From: a virus
IMG/VR virus record: IMGVR_UViG_3300033233_000031
Span: 1-64,000 of that record
Strand: one strand, 5' to 3'
DNA: 64,000 nt
Numbering within the stretch: position 1 is the first letter of the stretch; every line of letters begins with the position of its first letter. Of this stretch, positions 1 through 7,669 are shown piece by piece. The notes beneath the pieces were generated by a model that made no database searches, had not been told where the DNA came from, and was given only the letters and a program-made list of their open reading frames with translations. Made by a program: the position numbers and the translations under genes.

Positions 1-126
1 CCCGAACGTCCCGCCGTGTCCACAGCAGGCGAAATAGACGCCTGGGAGGCCGGCGATACAAGCGTCGTGTCCCTTCGGAGTGCGTGGGCAGTGACAGTAT
101 TCACAGAGAAGGATCTCTTCAGTCAC
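1..126 (-). CDS. Small cysteine-rich (zinc-binding type) protein, cut by window edge
   Basis: The 42 visible codons begin at a GTG (126-124) that overlaps the stop of the upstream endonuclease gene by 8 nt; the rest lies outside the window. The protein begins VTEEILLCEYCHCPRTPKG and has further Cys and His residues near CCGHG. Paired CxxC-type motifs suggest a structural zinc site. Small proteins of this kind are common in actinophage genomes. Function unknown. Confidence 0.6.
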   Translation of the reverse strand, partial: MTEEILLCEYCHCPRTPKGHDACIAGLPGVYFACCGHGGTFG

Positions 127-613
127 ACGCCTTCTTCTCTCTGTAGCGCCGCGTGGCGTCACGCTGCTGCTGGCGTCGGTGCGCGACCTTCGGATCCACG
201 TCGGCAGTCTTCCACTTCTGCCGGCCGCATGTGCAGTCTGGCGAGCAGACGTGACCGCCCTTCCCGATCTCGCGACTGCTGTACTTCTCCAGCGCGGCTT
301 CGGCTTGACGACGTTTTGGCCCCGAGAGCCACGGCATGATCTTCTCCAGGACCGCGATGGCATTGGCGCCCACGACCTGGATGGCGTAGCGATCGCCCGA
401 GGGGTGCTTGTACGGTCCGTAGACCTTCCCGATGCCCACTGCAGCGCAGAAGCGATGCAGCACCTCGGGGTCATGATGCTGGCCCATGGAGACACGAAGA
501 CTCCAGTTACTCCCCTTGCGTTTTCGGCCGTCCTTGCGCTGTTCATAGACACCGCAGGAGCCTTCTCCATCCCAGAGGCCTGCTGCCCAGGCGAGCTCGA
601 TTTCTCGATCCAC
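119..613 (-). CDS. LAGLIDADG-like homing endonuclease
   Basis: 164 residues from a GTG at 613. Residues 8-18 (AWAAGLWDGEG) match a degenerate single LAGLIDADG motif, in which the final acidic residue would bind metal. A central segment (HHDPEVLHRFCAAVGIGKVYG) resembles the DNA-binding part of LAGLIDADG_3 proteins. A late Cys cluster (CSPDCTC) and a basic tail follow. One motif implies a homodimer. It is free-standing, not inside an intron or intein that I can see. Such genes usually act as selfish elements by cutting related phage DNA; the specific target is unknown. Confidence 0.65.
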   Translation of the reverse strand: MDREIELAWAAGLWDGEGSCGVYEQRKDGRKRKGSNWSLRVSMGQHHDPEVLHRFCAAVGIGKVYGPYKHPSGDRYAIQVVGANAIAVLEKIMPWLSGPKRRQAEAALEKYSSREIGKGGHVCSPDCTCGRQKWKTADVDPKVAHRRQQQRDATRRYREKKACD

Positions 614-657
614 CTGGGCAGCGTATCACAGTCGAAGGCTAGGACGTGCCCTACCCA

Positions 658-996
658 TCAGCTGTAAATGTACCCCCCGATCGTGAGCATCACGATCGAG
701 CCGCCTGACGTGTCCGACTTGTAGCCGAGCCACGACACGGCCGTCGCAGGCACGACCCACCAGCCGTTGAAGATCGCCGGCACGAGGGCCGTCAGGGCGT
801 AGGCATCGAACAGACGCGCCGCCGCCACGTCCCCGAGGGTTCCAACCTCGATGGTGATCGAGTGCGCCGCCGCGGATGACTGTGCATGGATCGTGCGCAG
901 AACGCCCGTGTTCGCCGCCGTAGACGTCTGGAATGCAGCCGTCGATGTGACGGACGTCATTGGCGGAACAAGCGCAGCAGGAGTGTATGCAGCCAT
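658..996 (-). CDS. Small phage structural protein (head or tail decoration type)
   Basis: 112 residues. I chose the ATG at 996 because a strong Shine-Dalgarno (GGGAGGGGG) sits just upstream; the frame stays open to 1065 without a better signal. The sequence is rich in Ala, Thr and Ser with a hydrophobic beta-like C-terminal half and no catalytic motif or signal peptide. This composition fits a small virion surface protein, but nothing identifies it precisely. It lies 31 nt downstream of the glycosyltransferase gene on the same strand, so the two are probably co-transcribed. Confidence 0.55.
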   Translation of the reverse strand: MAAYTPAALVPPMTSVTSTAAFQTSTAANTGVLRTIHAQSSAAAHSITIEVGTLGDVAAARLFDAYALTALVPAIFNGWWVVPATAVSWLGYKSDTSGGSIVMLTIGGYIYS

Positions 997-1027
997 AGGA
1001 TTCACCCCCTCCCATGAAAGAGTAGGG

Positions 1028-1762
1028 TCACACGCTCTCCAGGGCGCCCGCGGGTGTTGGTACACCCTCGAGAGCCTGGCGGTTGAGCTCTTTCAGATCC
1101 TCGTCGAGTTCCACGAGGCCGACGTCGTCGCCGATCATGTTCCGGATCGCTCCGTGTGGATAGGCGACGATGCTCTTGGCGTGCCCGGGGTTGCACTTCG
1201 GCACCAGGACGGGCGTGTAGCCCGCCTCACGCGCGCGCCAGCAGAAGGCGATGTCTTCGCCGCCGTCTTCGCGCACGGGCCAGAAGGCTCCGGAGCCGAT
1301 CGCCTCGAAGACCTCGCGATGAACGAGCGTGAAGCCGGCGCCGACGACTCCGATCTCCGTCGGGTGCTCGGGCAGCTGGATCAGGTTGTGGTAGACCATC
1401 GGCACCTCGTCGTTCCAGGCGCCGCAGACCATGAAGCCGTTCTCGAGGATGTAGGGCCCTGAGTAGATGCCGGGGCCGCGCTCGTCGGCTACCTCGTGCA
1501 GCGCCCTGACGTCGCCAGGCGTGAAGACGATGTCGTTGTCGACCATGAAGAGCCACTCGCGGCCGGTCTCCATGAACTGGTCCTGGAGCTGGTTGCGGTT
1601 GGCGTGGATGTACGGGCCGAAGACGAGCAGCCAGTCCGAGTTGAACCGCTGGTCGACGTCGTTCTTGAAGAGGTTGAAGACCGAGTGCATGAACCAGAAG
1701 TTCACGCTGGCCCCCGTGATGAAACCGAGGATCGAATCTGGGGCTGTGCGGTGTGTAGTCAT
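1028..1762 (-). CDS. GT-A fold glycosyltransferase (GT2-like)
   Basis: 244 residues from the ATG at 1762. Residues 72-80 (FMVDNDIVF) give a DxD-type metal/nucleotide-sugar motif after a beta strand. A second acidic motif (GGEDIAFCWRAREAG, about 168-181) fits the ED motif of GT2 enzymes that place the catalytic base. The enzyme should transfer a sugar from a nucleotide donor; donor and acceptor cannot be read from sequence. No membrane segment is seen, so it acts in the cytoplasm. There is no clear Shine-Dalgarno before the start, but a perfect 7-bp hairpin lies 14 nt upstream. It is one of about nine glycosyltransferase-like genes here. Confidence 0.8.
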   Translation of the reverse strand: MTTHRTAPDSILGFITGASVNFWFMHSVFNLFKNDVDQRFNSDWLLVFGPYIHANRNQLQDQFMETGREWLFMVDNDIVFTPGDVRALHEVADERGPGIYSGPYILENGFMVCGAWNDEVPMVYHNLIQLPEHPTEIGVVGAGFTLVHREVFEAIGSGAFWPVREDGGEDIAFCWRAREAGYTPVLVPKCNPGHAKSIVAYPHGAIRNMIGDDVGLVELDEDLKELNRQALEGVPTPAGALESV

Positions 1763-1775
1763 GGGCGTGAGTAAA

Positions 1776-1792
1776 CCAACCGCATCGGTTGG
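1776..1792. promoter_or_regulatory. Perfect 7-bp inverted repeat in divergent intergenic region
   Basis: CCAACCG-CAT-CGGTTGG is a perfect inverted repeat 14 nt upstream of the minus-strand glycosyltransferase start, in the 186-nt gap between divergent genes (1763-1948). It could be an operator or an RNA hairpin in the leader of that gene. The rest of the gap holds no gene that I can support. Confidence 0.4.
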
Positions 1793-1948
1793 CCTCTCAC
1801 TACGAATGTCGGCTCCAGACCTTCGTTCCGGTAGGGCCGTCAGAGCGCTCTGCCAAGGCAGCCCGTGTCCACGGTTCCGACTAGAGCAGAGCGCCCTGGG
1901 TCGAGTATATTGACGTGGTCCACGGTTCTTAAACTCTAGGAGGCAGCT

Positions 1949-1972
1949 GTGACTTGGATCATTCTTGCCTGA
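1949..1972 (+). CDS. Possible 7-codon leader peptide
   Basis: A canonical AGGAGG (1938-1943) is placed correctly for the GTG at 1949, which opens a 7-codon frame (VTWIILA) ending at TGA 1970-1972. The real downstream gene starts at TTG 1965 in another frame and lies too far from that Shine-Dalgarno. Either the peptide is translated and couples to the next gene, or a small indel has broken the true start. Confidence 0.25.
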   Translation: MTWIILA

Positions 1973-2288
1973 GCTCCTCGACACCCGCGAGCGTGACGGT
2001 GTCGTCGAGATCCTCATCGAGACCACCTCGGAGGGCGGTGAGACCTGGGAGTCGCTGGCGACCTTCTCCGTGCGGTACCAGCAGCTCCGTCAGGGCGACA
2101 ACCACTGGCCGCTCTCGCTGGAGGAGGCGCTACGCATCGCCGGCTGGCTCGCGCCCGACGATCCGCTGCCCGTCTGCGCTAATTGGTGCGACCGCGTCCC
2201 GCAGTTCGGTCGCCGCGTCTGCCTCCTGCGCTACGGCCACGATGGTCCACACCACGACGGCAGCTTCACCTGGGAAGCTGAGCTGTAG
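1965..2288 (+). CDS. Hypothetical phage protein
   Basis: 107 residues from a TTG at 1965. The frame is blocked upstream by a TGA at 1950, and no ATG or GTG is better placed. The protein is soluble and acidic, with a beta-rich first half (RDGVVEILIETTSEGGETW) and a C-terminal CANWCDR...CLLRYGHDGPHHDG segment whose Cys and His could bind metal. It opens the plus-strand accessory operon. I do not recognise the family. Confidence 0.55.
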   Translation: MPELLDTRERDGVVEILIETTSEGGETWESLATFSVRYQQLRQGDNHWPLSLEEALRIAGWLAPDDPLPVCANWCDRVPQFGRRVCLLRYGHDGPHHDGSFTWEAEL

Positions 2289-2289
2289 G

Positions 2290-2385
2290 ATGGCGATCCG
2301 AAGCCGTGCTACGACCGCTTCGCGGTCACGTAGGCGGCGCGCGCTAGGGGCCGGGGGCAACCTCGGCCCCGACCGGCTGTCGTGA
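2290..2385 (+). CDS. Possible very small basic protein
   Basis: 31 residues from the ATG at 2290, next to the stop of the previous gene and overlapping the next GTG by 4 nt, the pattern used by genuine genes in this operon. The peptide is Arg-rich. The same DNA holds a GC-rich hairpin (2347-2353 with 2364-2370), so it may be a non-coding spacer instead. Confidence 0.3.
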   Translation: MAIRSRATTASRSRRRRALGAGGNLGPDRLS

Positions 2386-2771
2386 GCATCGCCGATCTCA
2401 GCGAGAGGGATTGGCAGCAGCAGATCATTGACCTGGCGCACATGTTCGGCTGGCTGGTAGCCCACTTCCGTGCAGCCAAGACAGCAAAGGGCTGGCGCAC
2501 AGCTGTGGCTGCCGATGGCGCTGGCTGGCCAGATCTGTGCATGGTTCGTGACCGCGTCTTGTGGATCGAGAACAAGCGCGAGAAAGGGAAGCTCGATCAG
2601 AACCAGATCGACTGGATTCGCTGGCTCGACAGAGCCGGGGCAGAGGTCTATGTCGCTCGACCGCGGCATCTGGACGAGCTCGCACACATCCTCTCCAAAC
2701 GCCAGCGACCGACATTGACGGAGATTCCCCTGCTTGCCGCAGAACTCGACACCATCCGATCAAGTGGGTAG
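2382..2771 (+). CDS. VRR-NUC domain nuclease
   Basis: 129 residues from GTG 2382, overlapping the preceding stop by 4 nt. It shows the VRR-NUC pattern of the PD-(D/E)xK nuclease superfamily: an N-terminal Gln (WQQQIIDLA), a Gly-rich turn with catalytic Asp (DGAGWPDLCMV, D51), then the E-x-K pair (WIENK, E63 and K65), then AGAEVYVARP. The length is typical for stand-alone phage versions. Such nucleases cut branched or single-strand-containing DNA and usually belong to replication or recombination gene sets. All expected catalytic residues are visible. Confidence 0.8.
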   Translation: MSIADLSERDWQQQIIDLAHMFGWLVAHFRAAKTAKGWRTAVAADGAGWPDLCMVRDRVLWIENKREKGKLDQNQIDWIRWLDRAGAEVYVARPRHLDELAHILSKRQRPTLTEIPLLAAELDTIRSSG

Positions 2772-3423
2772 ACCGCCCGTGGGCCGCATCTATCGAGGGA
2801 CGACTTACGGAGACGCTGCGATTCTGCTCGAGTGCCGAAGCGGCACCCATGATGAACAGACGGCAATCTGGCTGCTCGATCGCGACGAATATGGCCTACA
2901 TCGGCTTGGCCTGCCCAAGCGAGGAACGGCCATCGATATAGGCGCATACACGGGCGCGATCGCGATTTCGCTTGCGATCCATGGGTGGAAGGTGATCGCT
3001 GTCGAGCCAGTGCCCGAAAACCAGGAAATGATTGCCCGAAATCTTCATTTGAATAATGTTCAGAGACGAGTGCGAGTAGAAGGTCGAGCCGCGAGCACCG
3101 CGGACTGGATCGATATCCACTACGGCTACGAGGGCACTCACAAGTACGTCGGCAACCTTCACGGGAGTGGACCGAAAGAGATACGCGTCCAAGGGGTGAC
3201 GGTGTCCGACCTGATCGAGAGATACGGCCTCAGGCAAGTCGATCTCGTGAAAATCGACTGCGAGGGATGCGAATGGGGTGTCCTCCGGGACACAGCGCTT
3301 GCCAAGATCCCCCGCATCGTCGGCGAGATTCACAGCCGTCCCCAGGAGGCGCTGATCGATCTTCTTCCCCAGCATCACATCGAGTTCATTACCGAGTTCG
3401 TGTTCCATGCGGTACTCGCGTGA
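2764..3423 (+). CDS. FkbM-family SAM-dependent methyltransferase
   Basis: 219 residues from GTG 2764, which overlaps the stop of the VRR-NUC gene; a TTG at 2734 is possible but would overlap more. SAM motif I is AIDIGAYTG (about 56-64), followed by VIAVEPVPENQ (78-88). The FkbM signature LVKIDCEGCE lies at about 161-170. Family members usually O-methylate sugars or other small hydroxylated groups. Its position among glycosyltransferases suggests that it caps a glycan; the substrate is inferred only. Confidence 0.82.
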   Translation: MGRPPVGRIYRGTTYGDAAILLECRSGTHDEQTAIWLLDRDEYGLHRLGLPKRGTAIDIGAYTGAIAISLAIHGWKVIAVEPVPENQEMIARNLHLNNVQRRVRVEGRAASTADWIDIHYGYEGTHKYVGNLHGSGPKEIRVQGVTVSDLIERYGLRQVDLVKIDCEGCEWGVLRDTALAKIPRIVGEIHSRPQEALIDLLPQHHIEFITEFVFHAVLA

Positions 3424-3665
3424 CCGTGTCACCATCCGATCGATTTAGTAGTTTTACCTCGGTGAGCGAAGGAGCATTCGATGAGTTTCGGCCAGGCTCG
3501 CGTGTCCTCTGGATCGACCATGACGACAAGATCGACTGGCTTGGGACAGTGACCGCCCTCCGAACATCGATGAAAGCCGTCGTCGTGAAGCTCGACAGCG
3601 GCGGGACATTCACCGTTCCGATCGCGGAGCTACGACTGGCGGGACAGGGAGCAGATAATGAGTGA
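3420..3665 (+). CDS. Small hypothetical protein
   Basis: 81 residues from GTG 3420, sharing GTGA with the stop of the methyltransferase gene. The core (FRPGSRVLWIDHDDKIDWLG, then VKLDSGGTFTVPIAELRL) has alternating hydrophobic residues that fit a small beta-barrel like SH3 or KOW folds. No catalytic motif. Function unknown. Confidence 0.5.
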   Translation: MTVSPSDRFSSFTSVSEGAFDEFRPGSRVLWIDHDDKIDWLGTVTALRTSMKAVVVKLDSGGTFTVPIAELRLAGQGADNE

Positions 3666-4218
3666 AGTTGCGGTCACGGACGCACACGAGCTGATCGGTC
3701 CGGATGGCTCGATCATCGATCTGCGTGACCCCGGTAGCTGCGCGCTAGCGCTCGACGACATGCAGCGGCTGAAGGCGATGGTGCGCGATCTCGAGGGTCA
3801 GCTGAAGCAGGCGCTCGTCGAGCACTCGGCGACGATCGGCAAGAAGACGTTCGAGGTCTCTGGAGTCGGCAAGGTCGAGATCAAGGGCGACACGGTAAAG
3901 AAGATCGATCCGCTCGGACTGGCCACTGACCTGCGGGCTGCTGGCTGCCCCGAGGATCGCATCAGCGAGATCATCCGCGAGACCATCGAGTACAAGGTCG
4001 TCGCCGTCGAGGCGAACCGCGCGGCCAAGGCGAACCCGGACTACGCCGCTGCGGTCGAGGCCAACACCGTGATCGAGGAGAAGAACCCGACCGTCACGGT
4101 CCACAGGATCGGCGGGGCAAAGCGGCGACCGCCTGCGAGCCGCCCGGAGGGGATTGAAGACAGCCCATCCGCCTCCGACCCCGCCGATGTATCCGACGAC
4201 GCCATGCCGTGGGAATGA
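3658..4218 (+). CDS. Hypothetical protein with acidic SSB-like C-terminal tip
   Basis: 186 residues, ATG 3658, overlapping the previous gene by 8 nt. A helical segment (about 30-60) is likely coiled coil; then comes a beta-rich FEVSGVGKVEIKG stretch and an alpha/beta part. The last residues (DDAMPWE) resemble the acidic, hydrophobic-tipped tail that single-stranded DNA-binding proteins use to recruit partners, but no OB-fold is evident. The nearby VRR-NUC gene supports a loose link to DNA metabolism. Function not established. Confidence 0.5.
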   Translation: MSEVAVTDAHELIGPDGSIIDLRDPGSCALALDDMQRLKAMVRDLEGQLKQALVEHSATIGKKTFEVSGVGKVEIKGDTVKKIDPLGLATDLRAAGCPEDRISEIIRETIEYKVVAVEANRAAKANPDYAAAVEANTVIEEKNPTVTVHRIGGAKRRPPASRPEGIEDSPSASDPADVSDDAMPWE

Positions 4219-4505
4219 GAGCCAAGAACTCGTTTTGGCTGGACGGCGGCTACGACTTTGAGATCGTCCAGGCCTGCCCGAAGCACCCCGGCCATGACTG
4301 GTGGACGTTCCGGCTCGGTGACGTGGTCGAGCACTGCCACGACCCGAACGAGCTGATGACGATCTGCCGTGCCTGCTACGTGCCTCGGTGCGGCGCCACG
4401 ATGGATGCCGACCGTTGTACGCTCTGGCGGCACCATTCGACTGCACATGTTCTGGAGTCAGGTAGGCGTGAGCCAATGGGGTTCACCCTGACGGGGGCGT
4501 CGTAA
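4215..4505 (+). CDS. Cys/His-rich hypothetical protein (zinc-ribbon type)
   Basis: 96 residues; the ATG at 4215 overlaps the previous stop as ATGA. Cys and His residues (CPKHPGH, HCHDP, CRACYVPRC) suggest one zinc site. It is one of many tiny metal-binding proteins in this genome. Function unknown. Confidence 0.55.
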   Translation: MRAKNSFWLDGGYDFEIVQACPKHPGHDWWTFRLGDVVEHCHDPNELMTICRACYVPRCGATMDADRCTLWRHHSTAHVLESGRREPMGFTLTGAS

Positions 4506-4512
4506 TGGTCAA

Positions 4513-4530
4513 TTCTCAGTCGGCTGAGAA
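4513..4530. repeat. 18-bp palindrome, copy 1 (TTCTCAGTCGGCTGAGAA)
   Basis: TTCTCAG-TCGG-CTGAGAA ends directly before the ATG at 4531, inside a 25-nt gap. The identical 18-mer lies at 51020-51037 and a close variant at 20752-20769. It may be a protein-binding site or an RNA hairpin masking the start codon. Confidence 0.65.
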
Positions 4531-5046
4531 ATGATCGTCATCGACGTCGGTTGCATGACCCGGGGCCCTGAGGAGAGCGTGCACAAGTTGGCCGCGCGCT
4601 TCCGGCCGGAGTTGCTGCTCGGCTTCGATCCTGACCCCGGTCTCGAGGAGGGCTACTGCTACAACGGCCCGACGCTCGTGATCCGCCGCCAGGCTTGCGG
4701 GTGGATGGCGCCCGGGCAGCTACCAGTCGTGCTCGATGGGATCACAACCCGCGTCGACACCACACTGCCGCAGGGTGGTCGCGTCTGGGTCGACTGCGTC
4801 GACATCGGTGGTCTGGTCATGTCGCTGCCGAAGCCGATCGTGCTCAAGCTCGACTGCGAGGGCTCTGAGGATCAGATCCTGCACAGCATGATGCGGAGAG
4901 ATGCCGACCAGCGGCTCGAGCTCCTGCTCGTCGAGTGGCACTGCCGCACCTGCGGCACCGGCGGTGGCACTCACGCCGACGATTGCGCGATCGCCGACAT
5001 GACGACAGTCGATGGTCTCAGATGCCCAGTAGAGGAGTGGAAGTGA
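4531..5046 (+). CDS. FkbM-like SAM-dependent methyltransferase
   Basis: 171 residues. MIVIDVGC at the start provides a short motif I, FDPDPG (32-37) the acidic motif II, and VLKLDCEGSEDQIL (about 104-117) the FkbM signature. It is shorter than typical family members because it begins almost at motif I. A Cys-rich insert (CRTCGTGGGTHADDC) near the end could bind zinc. The start is abutted by the 18-bp palindrome. Probably methylates a sugar or a similar small acceptor; the substrate is unknown. Confidence 0.7.
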   Translation: MIVIDVGCMTRGPEESVHKLAARFRPELLLGFDPDPGLEEGYCYNGPTLVIRRQACGWMAPGQLPVVLDGITTRVDTTLPQGGRVWVDCVDIGGLVMSLPKPIVLKLDCEGSEDQILHSMMRRDADQRLELLLVEWHCRTCGTGGGTHADDCAIADMTTVDGLRCPVEEWK

Positions 5047-5180
5047 AGAAGAAGAAGCGCCTGCGGCGAGTTCCAGAGGGATCGGCCGAGATGACGTTCC
5101 ACGTTCGTCACGCCGAGCGAGTCCGTCGCATCATGCGGCAGCGCAGCAAGAGAGAGGGAAGCCGTGAGCAGCAAGCGTAA
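5043..5180 (+). CDS. Small very basic protein
   Basis: 45 residues from GTG 5043, overlapping the previous stop by 4 nt. It starts VKKKKRLRRV and is rich in Arg, Lys and His throughout, so nucleic-acid binding is possible. Tight overlap with both neighbours supports a real gene. No recognised domain. Confidence 0.5.
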   Translation: MKKKKRLRRVPEGSAEMTFHVRHAERVRRIMRQRSKREGSREQQA

Positions 5181-5349
5181 GAGCGGATCCCCAAGCACGG
5201 TCTACGCCAACGACCCACTGCGCGGCAACAAGCTCGAGCACCAGATCGCGAAGCTGATACGCGCCAACTGGGATCACCGCAAGATCGCCAAGCGCTTCGA
5301 CGTCAACAAGCGCGTGGTCGATCAGGTCGCCGACAAGATCACACGATGA
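5164..5349 (+). CDS. Small helix-turn-helix protein
   Basis: 61 residues from GTG 5164, overlapping the preceding gene by 17 nt and the next by 4 nt. The C-terminal half (KIAKRFDVNKRVVDQVADKI) fits a helix-turn-helix, preceded by a basic tail. It may be a small DNA-binding regulator; no target can be assigned. Confidence 0.55.
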   Translation: MSSKRKSGSPSTVYANDPLRGNKLEHQIAKLIRANWDHRKIAKRFDVNKRVVDQVADKITR

Positions 5350-6041
5350 ACGAGAGGCTCGTTCACTTCATCTGGCTCGGCGGCGAGTTCCTCTGGGGAC
5401 ACGCACGAGCGATGAGCACCGCGCATCTGCACGGAGCCCCGATCATCGTGTGGTGCGCCTCCCCCATTCCTCGGTGGCGCGTCGCCGATCTCAAGGTGAA
5501 CTGCGGCGTTCATGTTGAGGAGAGGACTTTGGAATTGCCAGATCGTCTGCGTGATCACCCGATCCGCCTTGCCAATGTGAAGGATCTCTACGCCTGGCAG
5601 ATCCTCTACGAGCACGGCGGGCTATACCTCGATCTCGACACGATCAGCCTTGCCCCGGTCTGGGATCTTCTCGACCGCGATGTCCTGATCTCTTCGGAGC
5701 ACGAGCCTGGATTCGACGCCGGCCATCCGTACAACTCGGCCGTGGTGGCGGCTCATCGGAGCTGCGTCGTCGTGCGCGAGCTCGCCGAGCGCGCCGAGGA
5801 GATCCTCAAATCCGGTGAGTCGACCTGGGGTGCGATCGGTCCGCATCTACTCACGGAGGTCGTGGGCAGACACCCGGGCGCCTTTTCGATCGCACCCTTC
5901 GGAGCTCTCTCCGGCTGGCGTGACGACACCATCTACCGCTACTACGACGGCGAGCCACCGCCGGAGGGAACGCGCGTAATCCACTGCTACTCCTCCTCGC
6001 GACCGGATCGCTTCGCGGCGGATCGCTGGTGGCCACAATGA
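5346..6041 (+). CDS. DxD glycosyltransferase (GT32-like, Gly_transf_sug)
   Basis: 231 residues. The hallmark ILYEHGGLYLDLDT (86-99) is the family motif in which DLD binds the metal and nucleotide sugar. The start (VHFIWLGG) and a late GTRVIHCYSSS segment also fit. Members add sugars to oligosaccharides, lipids or toxin targets; here it lies in an operon with other glycosyltransferases and FkbM methyltransferases. No membrane segment. Acceptor unknown. Confidence 0.8.
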   Translation: MNERLVHFIWLGGEFLWGHARAMSTAHLHGAPIIVWCASPIPRWRVADLKVNCGVHVEERTLELPDRLRDHPIRLANVKDLYAWQILYEHGGLYLDLDTISLAPVWDLLDRDVLISSEHEPGFDAGHPYNSAVVAAHRSCVVVRELAERAEEILKSGESTWGAIGPHLLTEVVGRHPGAFSIAPFGALSGWRDDTIYRYYDGEPPPEGTRVIHCYSSSRPDRFAADRWWPQ

Positions 6042-6133
6042 GGCTTCGCTGCCTGTTCGGTCTGCACAACTGGGTCCCGGCCGCGGCGCCGGGCCTCTAC
6101 CGATGTCTCTTCTGTGGGAAGTTCCTGCGATGA
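6038..6133 (+). CDS. 31-residue zinc-ribbon peptide
   Basis: ATG 6038 overlaps the preceding stop (ATGA), and its own stop overlaps the next ATG. Sequence pattern MRLRCLFGLHNW then YRCLFCGKFLR gives Cys, His and a CxxC knuckle. A nearly parallel pattern (KCPLLCRLGLHRF) occurs in the gene at 9298. Probably a minimal zinc-binding protein. Confidence 0.6.
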   Translation: MRLRCLFGLHNWVPAAAPGLYRCLFCGKFLR

Positions 6134-6363
6134 ACCGCTGCACGCTCTCGCTGAATACGGGCGAGAGTCTGACGTTCGCCATCGAGACAGAAGGGCTCTG
6201 CGGCATCTGCCTGAAGGAACCCTCGGCGGAGCATCTCGACATGACCCTGGCCACCGGACGTATTCACAAAGGCGAGCCCGAGTCGGTCCGCGTAACAATG
6301 TGTCGGCACTGCTTGAGCGAACACGCCCCGCAACTGCTAGCGGTACTGGAGGCCAAAGCATGA
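6130..6363 (+). CDS. Zinc-binding hypothetical protein
   Basis: 77 residues, ATG 6130. Two CxxC motifs (CGIC at about 25-28 and CRHC at about 58-61) are spaced as in treble-clef or zinc-ribbon proteins. The gene overlaps both neighbours by 4 nt. A partial copy of the 14-bp palindrome lies near its end (6332-6345). Function unknown. Confidence 0.55.
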   Translation: MNRCTLSLNTGESLTFAIETEGLCGICLKEPSAEHLDMTLATGRIHKGEPESVRVTMCRHCLSEHAPQLLAVLEAKA

Positions 6364-6698
6364 GTCAGGAGCTGATCTTCTGCCCACTCTGCGGCAACGT
6401 CATCCATCGGCATTTCCGCACGTCGGTAGCGACCACCGTGCGAGTGCCGTCGCGCTCGCGCGACACCACGGCCGTCGTGGCGGAGCTCTATGCGAGGGCG
6501 CGCGAAGAGCGCAGTCAGGAACTCGCCGACGCCGAACAAGCCTGCGTTCTCCACTTCCAGACGAACCATCGTCTGCGCTTCAGGCTCTGGGAGCGCTTCC
6601 GCAAGCCCTGGCTGATCATCTGGCCGCGGCGCCACAAGTCTGCCCCTCTACCCGACCAGCAGATCTTCGAGCCACTGCAGTTCCTCAAGAGCCGATGA
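6360..6698 (+). CDS. Hypothetical protein with N-terminal CPLCG knuckle
   Basis: 112 residues, ATG 6360 in an ATGA overlap. CPLCG lies at residues 8-12, and the only other Cys/His residues that could complete a zinc site (CVLHFQTNH) lie around residue 60-70. The C-terminus is basic and rich in Trp and Arg. Function unknown. Confidence 0.5.
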   Translation: MSQELIFCPLCGNVIHRHFRTSVATTVRVPSRSRDTTAVVAELYARAREERSQELADAEQACVLHFQTNHRLRFRLWERFRKPWLIIWPRRHKSAPLPDQQIFEPLQFLKSR

Positions 6699-7351
6699 AC
6701 GTCTCGGCGATCGTCGTCACCCGCCCCGGTCGCAGGATCGACCTGCAGCCGATCCTCGATACGTTCCCGCCAGAGTGGGAGCGCATCGTGTGGCGCAACG
6801 GCGAGCGGGTCGAGTTGCATTGGGCTGACCCGCCGGGGTCATTCAAGGAACTGGATCGCGTTCCCGACGTCGGGCCGCACGGGCGGTTCTCGGCGATCGG
6901 GTACGCAAGTCACGACCTGATCTACGTTCAGGACGATGACGTGATCGTGAGCGACCCACAGGAGATCGTTGGATGGTACGAGCGTTGGATGGCAACAGAC
7001 GACGCGCCGTACAAAGAGGAGGGATACGTCGTCTGCAACATGCCACCTGAGTTTCGTCAGCACTACCCCGACTCTGCCATGGTCGGCTTCGGCGCCGCCT
7101 TTCATCGCAATGCGCCGCCGACAGCCTTCGTGCGTTTCTTCAAAAAGCACCCGACCATGGCAGTCGACGACCCGCTCTTCCTGCGGGAGTCATGCCGGGC
7201 GTTCACAACCCTGACTCCTCGTGTCCTAGTCGATGTACCGAAGACCGACCGTGAGTTCGCGTCCGATCCTGATCGCCTGTGGAAGCAGCCCGATCACATC
7301 GAGATGCGCGAGCGCATGCTTGTGTTGGCGAGGGAAGCCCGTGACAGCTGA
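6695..7351 (+). CDS. GT-A fold glycosyltransferase
   Basis: 218 residues, ATG 6695 overlapping the previous stop. MNVSAIVVTRPGR opens the first nucleotide-binding strand, and LIYVQDDDVIV (75-85) is a clear DDD metal-binding motif. A GFGAAFHR segment and VDDPLFL follow as in small GT-A enzymes. The C-terminal helix is basic. Likely transfers a sugar from a nucleotide donor; donor and acceptor unknown. Confidence 0.72.
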   Translation: MNVSAIVVTRPGRRIDLQPILDTFPPEWERIVWRNGERVELHWADPPGSFKELDRVPDVGPHGRFSAIGYASHDLIYVQDDDVIVSDPQEIVGWYERWMATDDAPYKEEGYVVCNMPPEFRQHYPDSAMVGFGAAFHRNAPPTAFVRFFKKHPTMAVDDPLFLRESCRAFTTLTPRVLVDVPKTDREFASDPDRLWKQPDHIEMRERMLVLAREARDS

Positions 7352-7583
7352 GCCACTCATCCACGTCCTCGTCGTGCCAGAGCATCTCGGCCGTCGCGAG
7401 ATCGCTCCCGGGCCACAGCCGCGCTGGTGCTTCAGCTGTCGCAAGCGGACGACCTTCAGCGGCGCGCAGCACATCCCAGACGATCCGATGAGCTACTACG
7501 GGGCTTACTGGACGATCGACTGCGACGAGTGTGGCGAGACGAACGGCGACTGCTTCCCTGGAACATGGAGAGAGGCGATATGA
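7341..7583 (+). CDS. Zinc-ribbon hypothetical protein
   Basis: 80 residues from GTG 7341, overlapping the glycosyltransferase stop by 11 nt. CFSC (about 31-34) and CDEC (about 62-65) make a four-cysteine zinc ribbon. Function unknown. Confidence 0.55.
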   Translation: MTAEPLIHVLVVPEHLGRREIAPGPQPRWCFSCRKRTTFSGAQHIPDDPMSYYGAYWTIDCDECGETNGDCFPGTWREAI

Positions 7584-7669
7584 AGGACATGATCCACATC
7601 ATCTGGGCCGTCGTACTGGGTGGTGCGCTAGGCATCGCTATCGCCGAACTATGGAAGCGGCTGCTGTGA
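7580..7669 (+). CDS. 29-residue membrane peptide
   Basis: ATG 7580 overlaps the previous stop. One hydrophobic helix (IIWAVVLGGALGIAIAELW) ends in a basic KRLL tail, so a single membrane span is predicted. The next gene starts inside its stop. Such peptides are common in phage operons; role unknown. Confidence 0.5.
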   Translation: MKDMIHIIWAVVLGGALGIAIAELWKRLL

